Origin: an uncultured Streptomyces sp.
GTDB lineage: Bacteria; Actinomycetota; Actinomycetes; Streptomycetales; Streptomycetaceae
Reading direction: 5' to 3'
DNA length: 12,849 nt
Assembly (NCBI GenBank): GCA_946480485.1
Contig: CAMLJW010000107.1
Coordinates: 1-12,849 of the forward strand
The position numbers were made by a program, and so were the translations under genes. Below are positions 6,619-12,849 of the stretch, piece by piece. Each line of letters begins with the position of its first letter. The stretch's first letter is position 1. Below the pieces are notes generated by a model that saw only the letters and a program-made list of their open reading frames with translations, ran no database searches and was not told the origin of the DNA.

Positions 6619-8292
6619 TCACTTGCGCTCGGGCCGCTGCTGTTTGCGCAGCAGGAAAGGTGGCGCGGCGAAGGCGTCCATAGGACTGGAACGGAAGAAA
6701 TCGAGTGCCTCTTGCACGGTTTCGACGATGGGCTCACCGGGGCCGTTGAGCGAGGTGTTGAGCAGAACCGGAATGCCCGTTCGATCGGCGAAGGCCGTGA
6801 TCAGGGAGTGGAGAAAGCCGTCCTCGTCCTTGGTCACCGTCTGCAGGCGAGCGGTACCGTCGACGTGGACGACGGCGGGGATGGACTCTCGACGTTCCTC
6901 GCGGACGTCCACGGTGAACTGCATGAAGGGCACCGGGGCATCAAGGGAGAAGTTCTCTCCGGCTCGTTCGAGGGTCGTCACGGGAGCAAGTGGCCGGAAC
7001 CATTCGCGGCCCTTGATCCCGGAGTTGATCCAGTCCCTGACCTTCCCGTTCCTGGCGTCGGCCAGCAAGCTGCGGTGCCCCAGTGCCCTTGGACCCAGCT
7101 CGCTGCCACCCTGGTAGAGCCCCACCACGGCACCTTCACAGAACAGGTCGACCATGCGGCCCAGTAGGTCGGCGGGGCGCTCCAGCAGCACGTCCGCCTC
7201 ACGAGCGGCGTCATGGAGCGCGGCTTCCAACTGGGCGGCATCCGGGACGGGCCCGAGAAAATCATGCACCATCGGCATAGCGCCGAGCGGAGCGAACTGC
7301 TCCAGCCCGAACAGAGCGCACCCGACGGCAGTTCCGCCGTCATGAGGAAACGGCGAGACGAACACCTCGGTGAACGGAGTCTCCCTGAGGAGCCTGCTGT
7401 TCGCCACACAGTTCAGGGCGGTCCCTCCGGCGAAACAGAGATTGTCCGCGCCAGTAATTTCGTGCAGCCAACCAGCAACCTCAAGCAGCGCGTCCTCGAA
7501 TGCGCGCTGGCCGGCGGCGGCCAAGTCTGCGCTGTCCTGGAAGGAACCGCTTCCTCCTTCGGTGAAGTGCCCGTATTCGAGACTGTGATCGAATAGGTCC
7601 GTCCACTCCTGCGGAATGACCACATCGCCGTCTGCGACCGCCAGGGGTGGTAGTCCCAGAGCGTCAGGATTTCCGTAGGGGGCCAGACCCATCACCTTGC
7701 CTTCGCTGCCCTCACCGCCGAAGAGCTTGCGGCTCAGCAAGAAGTAGAAGGCGCCCAGCCCCCTGGGTCGGCTCCAGTCCATGTTCCAGGACCGTTTGGC
7801 CACACATCTGTATTCCTCGGGGCCGCAGAGATAGAAAGAGCTGATCTCCACGTCGCTGGGGTTCTGGCCCGGGCGGGCAGGATAGTCCTCGATGATGTCT
7901 TTGAGATAGCTGCCGGCACAGTCGATGATCATCACGGCAGTGTGATCGAAAGGCGAGAAGGGATAGGTGGCGTACAGGTGCGCCAGATGATGCGAGATTC
8001 TTATCCTGGGTACATCTGCCGCCGGCGCGAGAACGGCCGTCACTTCTTTCTGATACTCATCGAAATTCATGATTTCCGGATCTGACGAGTAGCACTCCAC
8101 GACCGCATCCACCCGTTCCGTGAGCCCAGGTATACGGTCGGCGTAGAGGGGTAGGTCACCGATCCTGCCCCAGTGGTGCTTCTTTCTCGTATAGCGCTCT
8201 TTCTGGATGCTGATCAGCGACGACCCGCGAGCCAGGCAGACACTCGCGTCCTGCGTGCGATTGAGTCCGATCACGACGGGGAATTCGGCCAC
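6619..8292 (-). CDS. NodU/TobZ-family O-carbamoyltransferase
   Basis: A 557-residue enzyme expected to move a carbamoyl group from carbamoyl phosphate, via carbamoyl-adenylate, to a hydroxyl of a sugar, cyclitol or polyketide. The N-terminal Kae1-like part has the metal-binding HHLAH at 101-105, IIDCAG at 122-127 and AGGTALNC at 288-295. The C-terminal YrdC-like part has GSELGPRALGHRSLLADAR at 396-414 and FRPLAP at 432-437. Length and motif order fit TobZ (tobramycin), GdmN, NovN and BlmD. The GTG start at 8292 has AGGAG 6-8 nt upstream. It is the first gene of the four-gene minus-strand operon, and the promoter is expected in 8293-8565. With a glycosyltransferase and sugar-nucleotide enzyme directly behind it, a carbamoylated sugar is the simplest product, but the family does not fix the acceptor. 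Confidence 0.95.
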   Translation of the reverse strand: MAEFPVVIGLNRTQDASVCLARGSSLISIQKERYTRKKHHWGRIGDLPLYADRIPGLTERVDAVVECYSSDPEIMNFDEYQKEVTAVLAPAADVPRIRISHHLAHLYATYPFSPFDHTAVMIIDCAGSYLKDIIEDYPARPGQNPSDVEISSFYLCGPEEYRCVAKRSWNMDWSRPRGLGAFYFLLSRKLFGGEGSEGKVMGLAPYGNPDALGLPPLAVADGDVVIPQEWTDLFDHSLEYGHFTEGGSGSFQDSADLAAAGQRAFEDALLEVAGWLHEITGADNLCFAGGTALNCVANSRLLRETPFTEVFVSPFPHDGGTAVGCALFGLEQFAPLGAMPMVHDFLGPVPDAAQLEAALHDAAREADVLLERPADLLGRMVDLFCEGAVVGLYQGGSELGPRALGHRSLLADARNGKVRDWINSGIKGREWFRPLAPVTTLERAGENFSLDAPVPFMQFTVDVREERRESIPAVVHVDGTARLQTVTKDEDGFLHSLITAFADRTGIPVLLNTSLNGPGEPIVETVQEALDFFRSSPMDAFAAPPFLLRKQQRPERK

Positions 8293-8565
8293 ACCTTCTC
8301 CTGTACAGAAGAGGAAAACGCTATTTTTGGCTGTTTCGTGCCGTTTCGGGGGTGGGGGTGTGTGCGCAGTACTTCCAGGCTGGCGACAAAACGTACCGCG
8401 CTGCCTTTAACGACGTCCAGCCGACGAATCCGGCAGTATCCTGCATGGCAGCAAGCTGTTTCGGTGGGCCGGCATGCCGCGTGTCCCCTTCATGGTGTGG
8501 CCGTGCAGGAACGTGATCCTTTCGGTAGCTAGACATTTTCCACACCTGTTCAGAAGATACAAGTC
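8293..8565. promoter_or_regulatory. Divergent intergenic region, probable two-way promoter
   Basis: This gap separates the divergently read carbamoyltransferase and radical SAM genes, so it should carry promoters for both. It contains a perfect 10-bp palindrome cggcatgccg at 8470-8479 and a G-rich run (gggggtgggggtgtgtg, 8349-8365). I could not find -35/-10 pairs I trust. No small gene with a good ribosome binding site is visible. Confidence 0.5.
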
Positions 8566-9273
8566 GTGGCAGTCATCGACCGGATTGCTATGAGGAGTGG
8601 CGTGTATATCTATCAGATTGAGGTGTCGAACTTCTGCAGTCTCACGTGTGCCTATTGTCCGCACCCGACGCAGATTCGACCCAAGGGCTTCATGAGCTTT
8701 GACACCTTCCGCAAGTGCGTCGATCTCTTCAAGGACCACTGCGACAACAGAAACACGCTGCGCCTGCACAACTTTGGCGAAGTCGCCCTGCATCCGGAGC
8801 TGCCGCAATTCATACAATATGCGCGTACGGAAGGGGTGGCTTGCTCATTCTTCACAAACGGGATGCGCTCACGTAAGGAACCGATCGGGCGGGGCTACTG
8901 GCAGGAGCTCTCTGATGCCGGCCTCGAAACCGTGGACTTCTCCGCCCATGTGATGAGGGAGGAAGAGTTTCGAACCATCGTGGAAGGCATTGTGCGGATC
9001 GGCAGGGTCTACGACCCGAAGCCTGAGGTTCTCGGTACGTGGGCGGGGCAGGTCGGCCCACCGGAAATCCCCCTTGCGAAACCCTGCATCTTCGAGCGCA
9101 TGGATGCCTTCGTGGTGCTGTGGGACGGGCGGATCTCGTCCTGCTGTCTTGATGTGGAAGGTCAGTTCAAGGGTCTGCATGTGGATGACCTCCTGGCAGG
9201 GCGTCGGTATCGGTTCGCCTCCATCCCGCTGTGCTCCACGTGTTCTTCGATGCGTCATGAAGAGATGCTGTGA
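8566..9273 (+). CDS. Radical SAM enzyme with BtrN-like 'twitch' auxiliary cluster
   Basis: A 235-residue radical SAM protein. The SAM-binding cluster motif CX3CX2C is at C24, C28 and C31 (CSLTCAYC). A GE pair (71-72 in NFGEV) stands where SAM contacts are usual. After the barrel come C174, C193/C194 and a CX2C at C223/C226. This number and spacing fit one auxiliary [4Fe-4S] cluster, like the twitch domain of BtrN (about 250 aa), rather than the two clusters of full SPASM enzymes. BtrN, HygY and SpcY, the nearest layouts I know, oxidise aminocyclitol or sugar alcohols in antibiotic pathways. The adjacent Cys193-Cys194 also leaves a spare thiol, as radical epimerases use. The GTG at 8566 has GAAG 10 nt upstream; an in-frame ATG at 8590 is possible. 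It reads divergently from the carbamoyltransferase. Its substrate is unknown. Confidence 0.82.
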   Translation: MAVIDRIAMRSGVYIYQIEVSNFCSLTCAYCPHPTQIRPKGFMSFDTFRKCVDLFKDHCDNRNTLRLHNFGEVALHPELPQFIQYARTEGVACSFFTNGMRSRKEPIGRGYWQELSDAGLETVDFSAHVMREEEFRTIVEGIVRIGRVYDPKPEVLGTWAGQVGPPEIPLAKPCIFERMDAFVVLWDGRISSCCLDVEGQFKGLHVDDLLAGRRYRFASIPLCSTCSSMRHEEML

Positions 9274-9349
9274 CGTGCCGGCCTGTTCTGACTTTCCTGC
9301 TGGGCTCGCGGGGCGTGGCACGCACGCTCGCCGCGTTGCTGAAATGCCC

Positions 9350-9422
9350 CTAGGGCGTGTTTCGAAAGTCCCGCCGGGCCCGCCCTACGGGCGGACGACG
9401 CCACTTTCGAAACGCGCCCTAG
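9350..9422. mobile_element. MITE-like palindrome with CTAG at both ends
   Basis: The outer 20 bases on each side are inverted repeats with a single mismatch (ctagggcgtgtttcgaaagt against its mirror at 9403-9422). Both ends carry CTAG, and an inner stem ccgccc/gggcgg sits at 9380-9394. The size, terminal repeats and TA/CTAG-type flanks fit a miniature inverted-repeat element or insertion-sequence end remnant. It contains no gene. Placed 76 bp past the radical SAM stop, it may also act as a strong transcriptional terminator. Confidence 0.6.
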
Positions 9423-9423
9423 C

Positions 9424-9519
9424 ACCTTCGGTTTTGTTCCCTCGATCATCTCGCCCCTCGTGGCCTTCTTCCTGCTCCAGCCGTACGGGCAGAGCGGGCG
9501 GGCCACCGACGGCGTCAAG
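9424..9519 (+). pseudogene. Possible C-terminal remnant of a carbohydrate ABC transporter permease
   Basis: Directly after the palindromic element, one plus-strand frame reads TFGFVPSIISPLVAFFLLQP followed by YGQSGRATDGVKQ. This resembles the usual end of MalG-type sugar permeases: a last hydrophobic helix, then Q-R-Y, a short G-rich stretch and VK. No start or upstream domains exist, and the frame runs past without a clean stop. GH42 genes in actinomycetes often follow such permease genes, which supports the idea. It is a short match made by eye and could be chance. Confidence 0.3.
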
Positions 9520-9583
9520 CAGTCACACCTGTGCGCGCCGTCCTCAGGACACTCTCATCGACATTCTTCCGGAGGTCTTTCCC

Positions 9584-11782
9584 ATGGCGGTCCTGCCCGC
9601 CCGCGTCCTCTTCGGTGCCGCGTACTACCACGAGTACCAGCCGTCCGACCGGCATGACGAACGGCTCAAGACCGACCTGGACCTGATGTCCGACGCGCAT
9701 GTCAGCGTCATAAGGGTCGGCGAGTCGGTCTGGTCGACCTGGGAGCCGGAGAACGGACGCTTCGACCTCGACTGGCTCCAGCCGGTACTGGACGGCGCCC
9801 ACGAACGGGGGATCTCCGTCATCCTCGGCACGCCGACGTACGCCGTTCCGCCGTGGCTGGCGCGGCAGTATCCGGAGCTCACGGGCGAGTACGCCACCGG
9901 TCAGCGTATCGGCTGGGGCACCCGGCAGGAGGTCGACTTCACTCACCCCGCCTTCCGGTTCCATGCCGAGCGGATCGTCCGCGAGATCATCGCCCGGTAC
10001 GCCGACCACCCAGCGGTCATCGGCTTCCAAGTGGACAACGAACCGGGCAACGAACTCCTGTACAACCGCGGTGTCTTCCAGCGTTTCGTGGACCATCTGC
10101 GGGAGAAATACGGCGACGTCGAGACCCTCAACCACGAGTGGGGCCTGGTCTACTGGTCGCACCGCCTGTCGACGTGGGCCGACCTGTGGACACCGGACGG
10201 GAACCTCCAGCCCCAGTACGACGTGGCATGGCGGGAGTTCCAGGCACGGCAGGTGACCGAGTTCATCGGCTGGCAGGCCGACATCGTCCGTGAGTACGCC
10301 CGGCCCGATCAGTTCGTCACCACCTGCATCCTGTACACGCGCCCCGCCGTGGAGGACGACGAGCTGACCGACCGTCTCGACATCACCGCGGGCAACGCGT
10401 TCTACGTCATGCAGGACGGCTTCGCGCTGCCGGACCGGACGCCTGACGACCATGAGCAGAACTGGAAGACCACTGGGGTGTGGACGCTGTTCCGCACCGC
10501 GGACTGGATGTTCTCCTCGCGTCAGGAGCCGTTCCTGATCACCGAAACCAACGCGAACTCCATCGACTTCCCGTGGGACAACCGCCCCGCCTACGACGGC
10601 CAGTGGCGCCAGGCCGCGTGGGCGCTGGTCGCGCGCGGCGCACGGATGATCGAGTACTGGCACTGGCACACGCTGCCCTTCGGCACGGAGACCTACTGGG
10701 GCGGCATCCTGCCGCACACCGGACAGCCAGGCCGGACGTACGCGGAAATAGCCCGCCTCGGTGCGGAGTTCGAAGCCGCCGGTGCGCTCGTCGCCGGGAT
10801 GGAGCCGGACGCGGACATCACGATGATCTACTCCACGCCGAGCAAGTGGCTGATGCAGAAGTACTCGCCGCTCGCGACCCCGGACGGCACACCGGACACC
10901 ACCTCCTACCACCGGTTCTTCGACCCGTTCTACCGGGGTGCCTTCGACGCCGGCCGCCAGGTGCGGATCGTCCACGCCCGGCAGCTGCACGACCCGCGCG
11001 GTGAGCGGGAGGGGCTGACACCGAAGGAGGCCGCGCGACGTCATCCGGTTCTCGTCGCTGCGGCCCTGTACGTCGTCGACGACGCGACGGTCGACTGGCT
11101 GGAGGCCTACGCCCGTGCCGGCGGCCACTTGGTACTCGGCCCGCGCACCGCCTACGCCGACCATGAGGCCCGGGCGCGCCGGGAGCCCGCCCCCGGACGT
11201 CTCGTCGAGGCCGCCGGCGTCCGGTACGACGAATACAGCAATCTCGGTCACGACGTCCCGGTCCGAGCCGTGCCCGGGGGCTCGCTGGAAATTTCGGCGA
11301 ACGCGACGGCGACGCGCTGGATCGAGGGCCTCACCGTGGTCGACGCCGAGGTGCTGGTCGCATACGACCACCCGCACTTCGGCCGTTGGCCGGCGGTCAC
11401 GACCCGCCGTCACGGCGAGGGCCGCGTCACCTGCGTCGGCACGGTACCGGGCCGTGACCTGGCCCGGGCACTGGCCGCATGGCTGGCGCCTGCCGCGCGC
11501 AGCGAGTGGCAGGGCCTGCCGGCCACAGTCACCGCGACGACCGGCGGTTCCCCGGACGGACGCCGCGTCCACATCGTGCACAACTGGAGCTGGGATCCCG
11601 CCCGTGCCGACGCCCCGACGGAGCTTACCGACGTCCTGGACGGCAGTCTCGTACCCGCCGGGACCGCGCTGGAGCTCGGAGCGTGGGACGTGCGGGTCCT
11701 CGTCTCGTCGGACGCCGACACCGACGCCGACACCGACACCGACACCGACGGATCAGCGCCGCGCGCGGGCAGCCATTCCTGA
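9584..11782 (+). CDS. GH42 beta-galactosidase
   Basis: A 732-residue cytoplasmic glycoside hydrolase of family 42. The N-terminal TIM barrel opens with GAAYYHEYQP. The acid/base is E153 in FQVDNEPGNE and the nucleophile E321 in FLITETNAN; MIEYWHWHTLPFG follows. A trimerisation-type middle domain (about 390-620) and a C-terminal beta domain complete the usual layout. The ATG at 9584 has GGAGG 8 nt upstream. The frame is open far upstream, but the longer reading crosses the palindrome and the neighbouring gene and is not coding. There is no signal peptide. The tail ends in an Asp/Ala/Thr repeat. Of the first 30 codons, 27 end in G or C, against 20 of 30 in each plus-strand neighbour, suggesting a different origin. 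It may simply digest galactosides, or trim a sugar from the locus product. Confidence 0.92.
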   Translation: MAVLPARVLFGAAYYHEYQPSDRHDERLKTDLDLMSDAHVSVIRVGESVWSTWEPENGRFDLDWLQPVLDGAHERGISVILGTPTYAVPPWLARQYPELTGEYATGQRIGWGTRQEVDFTHPAFRFHAERIVREIIARYADHPAVIGFQVDNEPGNELLYNRGVFQRFVDHLREKYGDVETLNHEWGLVYWSHRLSTWADLWTPDGNLQPQYDVAWREFQARQVTEFIGWQADIVREYARPDQFVTTCILYTRPAVEDDELTDRLDITAGNAFYVMQDGFALPDRTPDDHEQNWKTTGVWTLFRTADWMFSSRQEPFLITETNANSIDFPWDNRPAYDGQWRQAAWALVARGARMIEYWHWHTLPFGTETYWGGILPHTGQPGRTYAEIARLGAEFEAAGALVAGMEPDADITMIYSTPSKWLMQKYSPLATPDGTPDTTSYHRFFDPFYRGAFDAGRQVRIVHARQLHDPRGEREGLTPKEAARRHPVLVAAALYVVDDATVDWLEAYARAGGHLVLGPRTAYADHEARARREPAPGRLVEAAGVRYDEYSNLGHDVPVRAVPGGSLEISANATATRWIEGLTVVDAEVLVAYDHPHFGRWPAVTTRRHGEGRVTCVGTVPGRDLARALAAWLAPAARSEWQGLPATVTATTGGSPDGRRVHIVHNWSWDPARADAPTELTDVLDGSLVPAGTALELGAWDVRVLVSSDADTDADTDTDTDGSAPRAGSHS
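11709..11751 (+). repeat. GAC-rich short tandem repeat at the GH42 3' end
   Basis: Alternating gac gcc / gac acc codons repeat seven times or so, giving a D-A-D-T-D-T tail just before the stop. The unit is 6-12 bp and frame-preserving. It is acidic, likely disordered, and prone to length change. It lies outside the catalytic domains. Confidence 0.85.
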
Positions 11783-11805
11783 TCCACAGCCTCGGACATC
11801 GCGTG

Positions 11806-11838
11806 GGCGAAGTGTTGCCGAACGGGCGGCACTTCGCC
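11806..11838 (+). terminator. Probable terminator of the GH42 gene
   Basis: ggcgaagtg (11806-11814) pairs perfectly with cacttcgcc (11830-11838). An inner tgccg/cggca pairing can extend the stem. It starts 23 bp after the GH42 stop and ends about 90 bp before the next gene. No U-tract follows, as usual in GC-rich actinomycetes. Confidence 0.6.
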
Positions 11839-11928
11839 TCCACGGAGGACACACCGGCACGAGTGCCTCCGCTCACCAGCGCCAAGGCCGGGCACAAGAG
11901 CCCAGAATCAACAGGGGAACCGGGTGAG

Positions 11929-12849
11929 ATGATGCGGATCTTGTTCATTGTCGGCGGATTCTTTCGCGTAGGCGACTATTTTCGTTACACAAACATCGCC
12001 GAGTCGCTTGTGGCCCGAGGACACAGCGTGACCATAGTAAGCAGCGATCCGAGCCGGCGATTTCTCTCGGTGCGAGAGCGAGTCCATGGCGTTGAATGGG
12101 TCTATGCACCCTATCTCGGCGGGCTGGAACTTGCAGAGCGCATGAGCCGCTATCTTCCGGAAACGAAGATACCTCTGGACGTGGCGTACCGTGTGGGGCA
12201 CGCCATGCGTCGAGCAAAGCGCTTCGATGTGGTTCATGTATTCCATCCCGGCTTCAATACATTTCTGCCGCTCATGGCTGCAAAAAGGGGGCGAACCACC
12301 CGCCCGCTCATTGTGTACGACTGCAGCGACCTATGGCCTGGGGGAATATGGGAGGAGCCAGGCAAAGGAATTCTTCGCCGATTGGACCATCGGATCACCA
12401 GCGCCATAGAGCGTGCCGCCATCACCCAGGCGGACGGCGTGACAGTGAACACCGATTTTCTCCGCAAGCGCGCCATCGGGTTGGGCGTTGCTCCGTCCCA
12501 TGTCGAGCTGGTGCCGGACAGGGCGAACTCCTCTTCGGTGAAACCTCTTGATCGTCTCTTGGCGCGAAGGGAGTTGGGGATCCCTGCGGACTCGACGGTT
12601 CTCGGCTTCAGTGGATTCTTTCATCCCGATACGGAACTCCTCCTCAGAGCGGTTGCTCAAGTGCGAAAGACGCACGATGTGAAACTGCTCATGACAGGCG
12701 TTGTCCGCGACGACCTGTTGCAGCTGATGGAAAAGCTAAATCTCAAACGTAATATTATCCTGACCGGAGTCGTCGCCCAGGAAGAGTTTTCCACCTGCCT
12801 GGGTGCGTGCGACGTATTGCTCCTGCCGTTCACTGACCGGCCGCTGAAT
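11929..12849 (+). CDS. GT4-family glycosyltransferase, cut by the window end
   Basis: A partial frame of 307 codons that stays open to the last base. It starts at a double ATG (11929/11932) with AGGGGA about 10 nt upstream. The N-terminal GT-B domain begins with ILFIVGGFFRVGDYFRYTNI and continues to about residue 170, with the linker DCSDLWPGG and the acceptor-domain end AAITQADGVTVNTDFL. The donor domain starts near 220 (STVLGFSGFFHPDTELLLRA). The last residues, LLPFTDRPLN, match the segment that leads into the conserved GDYLAAGRP/EX7E region in this family, which lies beyond the window. Codon use is less GC-biased than in GH42 and similar to the radical SAM gene, so it likely belongs to the main locus. 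Donor and acceptor are unknown. Confidence 0.85.
   Translation, partial: MMRILFIVGGFFRVGDYFRYTNIAESLVARGHSVTIVSSDPSRRFLSVRERVHGVEWVYAPYLGGLELAERMSRYLPETKIPLDVAYRVGHAMRRAKRFDVVHVFHPGFNTFLPLMAAKRGRTTRPLIVYDCSDLWPGGIWEEPGKGILRRLDHRITSAIERAAITQADGVTVNTDFLRKRAIGLGVAPSHVELVPDRANSSSVKPLDRLLARRELGIPADSTVLGFSGFFHPDTELLLRAVAQVRKTHDVKLLMTGVVRDDLLQLMEKLNLKRNIILTGVVAQEEFSTCLGACDVLLLPFTDRPLN

Noticed and set aside
6595..7167. 190-codon plus-strand frame opposite the carbamoyltransferase
   Set aside because: Shadow of the minus-strand gene, which shows full family motifs.
3727..8292. Assignment as a bleomycin-type sugar cassette
   Set aside because: A carbamoyltransferase, glycosyltransferase and sugar epimerase occur there too, but the SDR here has UDP-xylose synthase motifs. 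A GmhB-like phosphatase, a radical SAM enzyme and RNA methyltransferases do not fit, and no peptide synthetase is visible.
8407..8817. 136-codon minus-strand frame overlapping the divergent promoter region
   Set aside because: More than half lies antisense to the radical SAM gene and it has no domain or good ribosome binding site.
8990..9583. Long upstream extension of the GH42 frame (total 930 codons)
   Set aside because: The extension overlaps the radical SAM gene in another frame and crosses the palindrome; it has no domain. The GGAGG before the ATG at 9584 marks the real start.
9515..11581. 688-codon minus-strand frame opposite GH42
   Set aside because: Antisense open frames are expected over GC-rich genes with strong third-position bias. 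The product is Arg/Gly/Val-rich with no family signature.
1..12849. tRNA or rRNA genes
   Set aside because: I saw no cloverleaf-like segment with a T-loop GTTCRA and matching acceptor stem, and no rRNA sequence I recognise.

Overview
The window looks like a stretch of Streptomyces or a close relative. Support comes from the GC-rich codon choice in most genes, GTG starts behind purine-rich ribosome binding sites, short overlaps between adjacent genes, and a rare TTA leucine codon in the pathway-type regulator. It reads as part of an accessory locus for a glycosylated, carbamoylated secondary metabolite or cell-surface glycan. I cannot name the product from this window.

Layout. (1) 220-1320 (-): a TrmB/LuxR-type regulator with one TTA codon. 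Upstream of it lies an AT-rich stretch and about 1 kb with no secure gene, holding two doubtful small ORFs and a hairpin that covers a Shine-Dalgarno sequence. (2) 2368-3614 (+): two overlapping RNA-methyltransferase-type genes, an RsmC-like class I enzyme and a TrmH/SpoU enzyme. They are either self-resistance or a displaced housekeeping pair. (3) 3727-8292 (-): a tight four-gene operon running carbamoyltransferase, GT4 glycosyltransferase, UDP-glucuronate decarboxylase-like enzyme, GmhB-like heptose bisphosphate phosphatase. It converges on the methyltransferase pair across a small hairpin. (4) 8566-9273 (+): a short radical SAM protein with an auxiliary cysteine set spaced like BtrN-type 'twitch' enzymes, divergent from the carbamoyltransferase across 273 bp. 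(5) 9350-11838: a 73-bp palindromic MITE-like element with CTAG at both ends, a possible remnant of a sugar ABC permease C-terminus, and a GH42 beta-galactosidase with strongly GC-biased third positions and its own downstream hairpin. This block looks like a separate insertion. (6) 11929 to the window end (+): a GT4 glycosyltransferase cut by the edge.

Working model (inference). The operon would supply or modify a nucleotide sugar (pentose from the decarboxylase, heptose from the phosphatase). Two glycosyltransferases would transfer sugars, the NodU/TobZ enzyme would carbamoylate a hydroxyl, and the radical SAM enzyme would oxidise, epimerise or deoxygenate a cyclitol or sugar. The methyltransferases may protect ribosomes if the product targets them. 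The regulator would link the locus to bldA-dependent development. Features that do not fit a textbook layout are an 18-bp tandem repeat inside the GT4 gene, the compositionally foreign GH42 block, and the long leader region before the methyltransferases.
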